From NCBI GenBank assembly GCA_913060695.1, contig CAJXUA010000017.1, forward strand, positions 1-64,000: 64,000 bases of DNA. Reading direction: 5' to 3'. The notes beneath the pieces are model-generated. The model ran no database searches, was not told the DNA's origin, and saw only the letters and a program-made list of their open reading frames with translations. Numbering within the stretch: position 1 is the stretch's first letter; the number at the start of each line of letters is the position of its first letter. The translations under genes were made by a program, and so were the position numbers. Below are positions 63,732 to 64,000 of the stretch, piece by piece. The stretch is from an uncultured Gammaproteobacteria bacterium. GTDB lineage: Bacteria; Pseudomonadota; Gammaproteobacteria; Pseudomonadales; Pseudohongiellaceae.

Positions 63732-64000
63732 AAACTTCTCTATTGGCAACACTGCTCGTCGCGCTACTCATGGGACAAGCGCACAATGCACTGGCACAAA
63801 GCCCTTACTCTGCCGCAGGCATTGCCCTAGACAGCGAGTGGAAGCAAGCCATCTACCAGTTCGCTGTAGAGAATCTCCAACACTCTGCATGGGGGTTGGA
63901 GCACTACGAACGCAATTATTTAGTGGCCACCGAGCTGGCGCAGCAAGACTCGCTCACCATCGATGAAGAGGTATTATTCGCAGCGGCCTTTTTGCATGAC
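63728..64000 (+). CDS. Exported HD-domain protein, cut by window end
   Basis: 91 codons before the window ends. Begins at the ATG at 63728 overlapping the MscS stop, with GGAG 8 bases upstream. Signal peptide ends A-H-N-A-L-A-Q. The last visible residues A-A-F-L-H-D are the first half of an HD metal-phosphohydrolase motif, with the preceding G-L-E-H-Y-E-R-N and V-A-T-E-L-A helices typical of that domain. A periplasmic HD hydrolase is unusual; the remainder is needed to confirm. Confidence 0.75.
   Translation, partial: MKTSLLATLLVALLMGQAHNALAQSPYSAAGIALDSEWKQAIYQFAVENLQHSAWGLEHYERNYLVATELAQQDSLTIDEEVLFAAAFLHD

Noticed and set aside
1-64000. CRISPR arrays, rRNA genes and riboswitches
   Set aside because: No regularly spaced repeats with unique spacers, no rRNA sequence, and no recognisable riboswitch leader were seen on either strand.

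Overview
The window looks like a gammaproteobacterial chromosome segment, probably from an aquatic or marine member of the broad Pseudomonas/Cellvibrio/Oceanospirillum neighbourhood. This is inferred from gene content (IorAB, alanine dehydrogenase, KefB-type antiporter, RdgC, EctA, many exported enzymes, several diguanylate cyclases) and from one Pseudomonas-type REP doublet; no ribosomal marker is present to prove it. The first 48 bases are an Illumina Nextera P5 adapter with an i5 index, so the sequence starts at a contig end and that stretch is not biological.

Bases 1-17049 are a mostly ordinary GC-rich block: a large exported protein, an M20 peptidase, a small lipoprotein, an outer-membrane DUF5916-type protein, the iorBA molybdenum hydroxylase pair, a K+/H+ antiporter, and a leftward cluster (exported MBL hydrolase, alanine dehydrogenase, tandem M42 peptidase, DUF1579-like protein).

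A tRNA with a CAU anticodon (probably tRNA-Ile2) sits at 17050-17126. Its last 46 bases recur exactly at 31049-31094, and a 450-residue tyrosine integrase lies just inside the right copy. This defines a genomic island of about 14 kb. It carries a copper-resistance cassette (copA, copB, DUF2231), an IS110/IS1111-type element with a nonsense-broken transposase, and an AT-richer set of unfamiliar genes: small zinc-ribbon proteins, a clamp-loader-like AAA+ ATPase, an HUH-like protein and a second, catalytic-domain-only tyrosine recombinase. Repeated GCTTACACAC boxes lie near both ends and may be integrase arm sites.

Beyond the island (31-58 kb) genes are intermingled with decayed mobile DNA. There are three more partial or degenerate copies of the tRNA 3' part (31213, 52276, 57792), a family of short elements with the terminal repeat GGTACTGACAAGTTAAC, a second repeat family built on GGGGTCAGGTTC, IS6-family transposase relics, and gene fragments (Fic, PepSY). 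Intact genes here include a periplasmic-binding-protein/diguanylate-cyclase pair, rdgC enclosed by two element ends, an orphan ectA, a two-GTPase operon, a Crp-family regulator, two more diguanylate cyclases, a phospholipase D-type synthase and a VTT membrane protein.

Bases 58-64 kb hold a calcium-repeat protein with an X-Lys-Ser tail, a histidine kinase whose overlapping response regulator has an internal TAA, a delta-class carbonic anhydrase, an MscS-type channel and the start of an exported HD-domain protein cut by the window end.
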